7,438 nucleotides of DNA from UBA668 sp038328705 (GTDB lineage Bacteria > Actinomycetota > Acidimicrobiia > Acidimicrobiales > Ilumatobacteraceae). This document shows, piece after piece, positions 5,407-7,438 of the stretch. How positions within the stretch are numbered: the first letter of the stretch is position 1; each line of letters begins with the position of its first letter. The stretch lies in NCBI GenBank assembly GCA_038328705.1, contig JBBQMG010000173.1, forward strand, positions 1-7,438. Reading direction: 5' to 3'. A program made the translations under genes and the position numbers. The notes under the pieces are model-generated. The model was not told the origin of the DNA and searched no databases. It saw nothing but the letters and a program-made list of their open reading frames with translations.

Positions 5407-6846
5407 TCAGCAGGTGGCGGGCTGTGCTGCGTTGGCGAGTTTGCGCAGGTTGTGACAGATCGCGTGGAGGGTGAACTCGCCTTGGGCTCCGGCGAGCCCG
5501 CGGAGTCGGAGTTGACCGGCGTTCTGTTTCACTTTCATCTGGCCGAACACCGGCTCGATGATCGCCTTTCGACGCGCGTAGTCCGCCCGCCCGGCCTTGG
5601 TGCGTAACCGTCGCGCCATGCGTTCACGGCTGGTCGCGTTGTTCGGGATCCGACCGCGTGGGGCGTCAGGAACCTGTTCGTGGTGTTTGAGTCGGCCAGT
5701 CGCGACAAGCAGATCATGACCAGAGGTGGCAGCGGCGTCGTTGGTGGAGCAGTAGCCGGCATCAGCCAACGTCCGTTTCGGTGTTCGCAGCCCGGCAGCG
5801 CCGAGTCCGTCGTTGATGCGTTGCAGCATGATCGGCAACTGGTTGATGTCAACAGCGGCCTGGGTGACGTAGCTGGCAACGATCACCTGGGAGAACTCAT
5901 CGGCTGCGGCTTGGGCGTTGTAGGCGTAGGCGAACCCGTGGTTCGTTTTCATCATCCGCGCATCAGCATCAGTGAACGAGCGTTGCGCCTTCGGGTTCGG
6001 TGTCGCCGACTCCGCAGCAGCATCCGCAGCAGCCTGGATGTCGTCGTCGTTCTTGCCGGCCTTGCGGGCCTTGTCCTCGGCCTGGGCAGCGGCACGTTCG
6101 GCGGCTTCGGCCTCGATAGCTGCTTTGGCTTCGCGCATCTTCGCCAACCGGCCCTCACGGGTGGCCAACTCCGCGGGGAGTTCGTCACCGCGCCGATCGA
6201 CACCGAACTCGGCGTCCTCGGCGGCATCGATCGCTTCAGCCTCCGCGAGGAGTTTCGCGACTTCGGCTTCGATCTGCGGGATCCGTGTCACCAGGCGACC
6301 ATATGACATCGCGGTGTGTTTCGATGCTGACGCATTCAGCTTGGTGCCATCGAGCGCGACCCGACCCAACTTGACCAACCCAGCGTTCGCACACAACACC
6401 AACACCTGAGCAAACAGATCATCCAACGCCACCAGGTGGCGGCGACGGAACCGCGACAACGACCGATAATCCGGGGCGGTGTTCGCCGACAACCACCGGA
6501 ACGCGACATCAACTTGGCTGCGGCGTTCGATCTCGCGTGACGACGTCACCCCGGTCGAGTACGCGTAGATCATCAGCTTCAACATCAACCGCGGATCCAA
6601 CGGCGGCGCCCCCGTCGCGTTCGTATACGACGCATAGATCGCGGTGAGGTCCAACATGTCATCAACGACCTCGGACACAAACCTGGCGGTGTGCCCCTCG
6701 GGCAGCCAGTCATCCAACGACGGCGGCAACAGAAACGACTGGCCCTGGTCATAGGACCTGAACTTCTTCGCCGCCCCCGCCGACACCCTCACTGCAGCTT
6801 CGGACTCGGCCACCTCGAACAACCGACCATCACCGTCATCGACCAT
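5407..6846 (-). CDS. IS1182-family transposase (DDE type)
   Basis: The 479-residue transposase catalyses cutting and joining of the IS ends. The N-terminal family block spans about 29-140: FRSYDQGQSFLLPPSLDDWLPEGHTARFVSEVVDDM, then DPRLMLKLMIYAYSTGVTSSREIERR and APDYRSLSRFRRRH (DUF772-like). A DDE nuclease core follows, with Asp166 in VALDGTKLNAS, Asp362 in LADAGYCSTND and Glu431 in IIEPVFGQMKVKQ. Residues ~190-282 are an Ala/Glu/Lys-rich helical insertion, probably coiled coil, between the first and second catalytic acids, as in many IS1182 members. The tail, FTLHAICHNLRKLA, is also typical. No frameshift or stop interrupts it and all three acids are present. ATG 6846 begins MVDDGDGRLFE, ~30 residues before the first conserved block; a later start is possible and no strong ribosome binding site is seen. 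The gene reads toward the sigma/anti-sigma pair. Confidence 0.93.
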   Translation of the reverse strand: MVDDGDGRLFEVAESEAAVRVSAGAAKKFRSYDQGQSFLLPPSLDDWLPEGHTARFVSEVVDDMLDLTAIYASYTNATGAPPLDPRLMLKLMIYAYSTGVTSSREIERRSQVDVAFRWLSANTAPDYRSLSRFRRRHLVALDDLFAQVLVLCANAGLVKLGRVALDGTKLNASASKHTAMSYGRLVTRIPQIEAEVAKLLAEAEAIDAAEDAEFGVDRRGDELPAELATREGRLAKMREAKAAIEAEAAERAAAQAEDKARKAGKNDDDIQAAADAAAESATPNPKAQRSFTDADARMMKTNHGFAYAYNAQAAADEFSQVIVASYVTQAAVDINQLPIMLQRINDGLGAAGLRTPKRTLADAGYCSTNDAAATSGHDLLVATGRLKHHEQVPDAPRGRIPNNATSRERMARRLRTKAGRADYARRKAIIEPVFGQMKVKQNAGQLRLRGLAGAQGEFTLHAICHNLRKLANAAQPATC

Positions 6847-6880
6847 CCACCAAGTTTTCCACGCGCCACCCGCCTACAAG

Positions 6881-6899
6881 CGGATTCTGACCCACGGTC
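6881..6899. repeat. Right terminal inverted repeat of the IS
   Basis: It is the reverse complement of the left repeat with 17/19 matches, ending in GACCCACGGTC on the plus strand. It lies 35 bp upstream of the transposase start codon. Confidence 0.85.
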
Positions 6900-6903
6900 C
6901 TAG
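6900..6903. repeat. CTAG flanking the right end of the IS (putative target-site duplication)
   Basis: This is the second copy of the CTAG seen at 5256-5259. Removing the IS and one copy joins ...GGACTTGA-CTAG-AAGGCCG..., which is the presumed empty site. Confidence 0.55.
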
Positions 6904-7209
6904 AAGGCCGATCGGTGGGGCTTCACTGCTGAACATTGCGAGCGCGTGCGAGGGACGAACACCAGGTGGTTCGACACCTCGATCTCTGGAGGTTCGGTTC
7001 CCCATTGCACCAGGACTATGGACAGCATCGGTCGCCGCAATCGAAGTCCGCCGATGCTTCCAGCGACCGTCAACCCGGCACAATTGGAAGGTCGTTCTTC
7101 CTCGCGGCCCTGGAACGGGACTGTCAGAGGCTCCCGTGGGTGCCAGTCGCGTTGACAAATCGTTGACACCTCCAGACCAATCGCCCCGAAGGTCAGGCAG
7201 CCGACAGCT
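6904..7209. other. Intergenic stretch right of the IS, no convincing gene
   Basis: Minus-strand frames of about 90 codons cover 6874-7169, but they lack recognisable domains and overlap each other, so I treat them as chance frames in GC-rich DNA. The one clear structure is a perfect 8-bp direct repeat, CGTTGACA, at 7150-7157 and 7161-7168 (11-bp period). A short T-arm-like stretch around 6990-7014 does not fold into a tRNA. Confidence 0.45.
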
Positions 7210-7305
7210 TCAGTTGTGGTGCCATGCGACGGTCACGCCAAGTGCGTTGGCAATGTCGCACAGTCGAGCGAGTGGCACCGTCGCACCGGTTGGGTCAGCT
7301 TCGGA
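7210..7305 (-). pseudogene. C-terminal fragment resembling an XRE-type HTH protein (putative remnant)
   Basis: Reading from 7305 toward the TGA at 7212-7210, the minus strand gives SEADPTGATVPLARL, then CDIANALGVTVAWHHN. The PLARLCDIANALGV segment resembles the last helix of cro/C1-type HTH domains (pattern: sLxxLxxIAxALGV followed by a short tail). Upstream, the same frame enters the permease gene and turns into Ser/Pro-rich sequence with no HTH start. Only the tail is left, next to the permease stop codon (7297-7295). It is probably the relic of a deleted regulator or antitoxin gene. It could instead be a chance frame, since the matching part is about 30 residues. Confidence 0.35.
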
Positions 7306-7438
7306 GCGTGTCGGCCGGTGGAGTGCGGGCTGCTTTGAAGGCGGGGATGAGGCCGGCGAGGGTGCCGGTGGCGATGCCGATGAGTGGGGCTGCGAGGAGG
7401 ACGTTGGGTTGGATGGTGGGGGTCCATTGTCGGGCGAT
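7295..7438 (-). CDS. 3' end of an ABC transporter permease, FtsX/MacB type (partial)
   Basis: The last 47 codons are inside the window, ending at TGA 7297-7295; the gene continues past 7438. The sequence is IARQWTPTIQPNVLLAAPLIGIATGTLAGLIPAFKAARTPPADTLRS. It contains one transmembrane helix (about VLLAAPLIGIATGTLAGLIPA). The ending AGLIPAFKAARTPPADTLR is the C-terminal signature of FtsX-like permeases, where a helix is followed by P-A-x-x-A-A-R-x-x-P-x-x-x-L-R. Such permeases work with a MacB/LolD-like ATPase in export, lipoprotein release or cell-envelope signalling. The ATPase and substrate cannot be told from this fragment. The frame was chosen for this signature over an overlapping histidine/proline-rich frame that is a shadow. 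Confidence 0.8.
   Translation of the reverse strand: MARQWTPTIQPNVLLAAPLIGIATGTLAGLIPAFKAARTPPADTLRS

Larger units (their letters stand above)
5260..6899 (-). mobile_element. IS1182-family insertion sequence, apparently intact
   Basis: This element of 1640 bp is bounded by 19-bp terminal inverted repeats and contains one uninterrupted transposase gene on the minus strand. Length, transposase type and terminal repeats fit the IS1182 family. It sits between the end of the anti-sigma-like gene (5108) and the permease end (7295), and does not visibly break a gene. The 147 bp between its left end and the transposase stop (5260-5406) and the short stretch before the start (6847-6899) are non-coding. 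Ends, gene and CTAG flanks are all in good condition, so insertion may be recent or the copy still mobile. Confidence 0.88.

Noticed and set aside
6960..7016. T-arm-like GGTTCGGTT followed by GCACCA, suggesting a tRNA or tmRNA end
   Set aside because: The would-be T stem does not pair and no matching acceptor 5' strand (GCAATGG) lies upstream.
7233..7427. Minus-strand His/Pro/Arg-rich frame of 64 codons
   Set aside because: It is the frame-shifted shadow of the permease C-terminus, which carries the FtsX-type signature.
5228..7438. Plus-strand frame that stays open across the reconstructed IS empty site to the window end
   Set aside because: Its translation has no recognisable protein character, and its second half is antisense to the permease and HTH fragment; long antisense openness is expected in high-GC DNA.
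1..7438. CRISPR arrays, rRNA genes, riboswitches and replication origins
   Set aside because: No regularly spaced repeats of CRISPR size, rRNA cores, known riboswitch cores or origin iterons were seen by eye; the 504-552 repeats are too short and close for CRISPR.

Overview
The window is mostly high-GC bacterial DNA with GTG and TTG starts, overlapping genes and GC-rich third positions. This fits an actinobacterium; an Acidimicrobiia-like lineage is a guess from the look of the sigma/anti-sigma pair and cannot be proved here. The first ~395 bases are very different: sample lines at 61-120 and 241-300 contain 18 and 15 G/C out of 60, against 43/60 at 541-600. The change falls at the 3' half of a class II (leucine-type) tRNA at 397-438 that has no 5' half. 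The boundary is therefore either a recombination junction (an att site at a tRNA 3' end) or an assembly join between two DNAs.

Region 1 (1-396) is AT-rich. It holds the last 20 codons of an unidentified lysine/glutamate-rich protein and otherwise no convincing gene. Region 2 (397-2947) is an integration module: tRNA-Leu 3' end; four TGGCCCCC direct repeats spaced 20, 10 and 11 bp; a tandem-HTH excisionase-like protein; a complete tyrosine recombinase; a HigB/Gp49-like toxin; and its XRE-type HigA antitoxin. The excisionase-like gene, int and higB overlap end to end. higA lies behind its own candidate promoter, which contains a small inverted repeat. The simplest reading is an integrative element carrying recombination genes and a stabilising toxin-antitoxin pair together.

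Region 3 (2948-3573) has no convincing gene. Region 4 (3574-5108) encodes an ECF-type sigma factor and, overlapping it by an ATGA, a single-pass membrane protein in the position and topology of an anti-sigma factor. No second tRNA end was found, so it is unclear whether these genes are element cargo or host chromosome.

Region 5 (5256-6903) is an apparently intact IS1182-family insertion sequence on the minus strand, with 19-bp imperfect terminal inverted repeats and flanking CTAG. Region 6 (6904-7438) has no gene at first. It then carries, on the minus strand, a fragment resembling the end of an XRE helix-turn-helix protein and the 3' end of an ABC transporter permease (FtsX/MacB type) that runs off the window.

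No wholly new system can be demonstrated. The parts most worth a second look are the excisionase-int-higB overlap with its repeat array, and the sharp composition junction at the tRNA half.
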